The translations under genes and the position numbers were made by a program. From a virus, in IMG/VR virus record IMGVR_UViG_3300029319_000093, positions 1-48,153 of that record: a stretch of DNA of 48,153 nucleotides. One strand, 5' to 3'. Positions 47,906-48,153 of the stretch are shown one piece after another. Position 1 is the first letter of the stretch; every line of letters begins with the position of its first letter. Below the pieces are notes generated by a model, which ran no database searches, was not told the origin of the DNA, and saw nothing but the letters and a program-made list of their open reading frames with translations.

Positions 47906-47947
47906 ATTTCGATTTTATTTAAACTAAATAGAAAGGAAAATCGAAAT
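47906..47947 (+). promoter_or_regulatory. Hairpin covering the start codon of the first early gene
   Basis: ATTTCGATTTT (47906-47916) is perfectly complementary to AAAATCGAAAT (47937-47947). The second arm contains the AT of the ATG at 47946; the GAAAGG ribosome-binding site sits in the 20-base loop. Folding would hide the start codon, so translation could be temperature-, protein- or transcription-coupled. As DNA the inverted repeat could also be an operator. Confidence 0.6.
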
Positions 47948-48153
47948 GATAGAACGATTCGCAACAATCAAAGACTTTATTAGCCATCTTAAATCTACGC
48001 TGAAAGTCAAAGTGCTTCCCTCACAGAAAGAAGGCAAAAAGCCGTCTTTGATTGTTCCAAGTGAAGATGTGCAAGTAAATAGCCTTAATTATGAAGAGCT
48101 TGCACCATTATGCCCTTTATCGCATAGTTTCAGAATGTTACCTCAACGTCCTG
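47946..48153 (+). CDS. First early protein, 5' part (continues at base 100 across the join)
   Basis: ATG 47946 follows GAAAGGAAAATCGA. The frame MIERFATIKDFISHLKS... runs open to the window end and, through the 99-base overlap, continues to the stop at 183-185, giving 97 residues in all. The N-terminal half is basic (LKVKVLPSQKEGKKP), the C-terminal half mixed. No recognised family. A protein of this size, first in the early unit and followed by a terminator, may act first in infection; that is inference. Confidence 0.8.
   Translation, partial: MIERFATIKDFISHLKSTLKVKVLPSQKEGKKPSLIVPSEDVQVNSLNYEELAPLCPLSHSFRMLPQRP
48055..48153. repeat. Right copy of 99-bp terminal direct repeat
   Basis: Identical to bases 1-99, marking circular closure of the assembled genome. 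The unique sequence is 1-48054. Confidence 0.95.

Larger units (their letters stand above)
47508..47945 (+). promoter_or_regulatory. Divergent control region between late (-) and early (+) genes
   Basis: 438 bases without a gene. Going right: AT-rich start of the late unit with TATAAT-like boxes (47508-47530), the TACCTCT repeats (47566-47680), an A/T-tract zone (47690-47790), a CCCCC/GGGGG hairpin (47817-47844), a short GC-richer patch of CGCTCGC copies (47873-47895), and a start-codon hairpin (47906-47947). Both unit promoters and possibly the replication origin should lie here. No confident -35/-10 pair was found at standard spacing. Confidence 0.6.

Overview
This window is a complete, circularly closing genome of a tailed double-stranded DNA phage, most likely an uncultured, probably aquatic, podovirus-like phage. 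The first 99 bases are repeated exactly as the last 99, so the unique circle is 48,054 bp, and one early gene reads straight across the join. The sequence is AT-rich (about 30% G+C by eye, not computed). Shine-Dalgarno sites of the AGGAG type precede most genes, which fits a proteobacterial or Firmicute-like host better than a Bacteroidota host. There is no integrase, repressor, tRNA, DNA polymerase or T7-type RNA polymerase, so the phage looks lytic and dependent on the host replicase.

Layout. A divergent control region (about 47508-47945) carries four TACCTCT repeats, a C/G-run hairpin and a hairpin that buries the start codon of the first early gene. The early genes run on the + strand (47946 through the join to 11805): small proteins, then a cassette of a ubiquitin-like protein ending in Gly-Gly (2112-2309), a 522-residue protein with an E2-like HP...C motif (2538-4106), a JAMM/JAB metallopeptidase with perfect metal ligands (4108-5013) and a ThiF/E1-like adenylyltransferase (5003-5668). 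Next come a Sak4-like RecA-fold ATPase, a probable ssDNA-binding protein, an AEP primase fused to a DnaB-type helicase, an HNH nuclease, a PD-(D/E)XK-like nuclease and small zinc-binding and coiled-coil proteins. The gaps between early genes are filled with eleven compact elements (54-161 nt). Each is closed by a 10-16 bp terminal stem and has a branched interior, and several stand in tandem. I read them as structured RNAs of unknown function.

The late genes run on the - strand (47507 down to 11802): lytic transglycosylase-like protein, small-terminase candidate, four tiny very basic proteins, large terminase, portal, scaffold, major capsid protein, head and neck proteins, a membrane/lysis cluster with an MscS-like mini-protein, a metallophosphoesterase, a 2,599-residue nozzle-like tail protein, tail fibre proteins, two glycine-rich internal virion proteins and a 3,064-residue internal protein. 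Neighbouring late genes are very often coupled by a one-base TAATG stop/start overlap. The early and late units converge with overlapping stop codons and no terminator.

Two things stand out. First, the phage appears to carry a full ubiquitin-like conjugation and deconjugation set (Ubl, E2-like, E1-like, JAMM) next to its replication genes. Second, the giant ejection-type protein contains an Arg-x-Pro ... ADLDGD block that matches the catalytic double-psi beta-barrel of multisubunit-type RNA polymerases. This suggests a virion-packaged RNA polymerase that enters the cell with the DNA and transcribes the early genes. Both are inferences from motifs and context.
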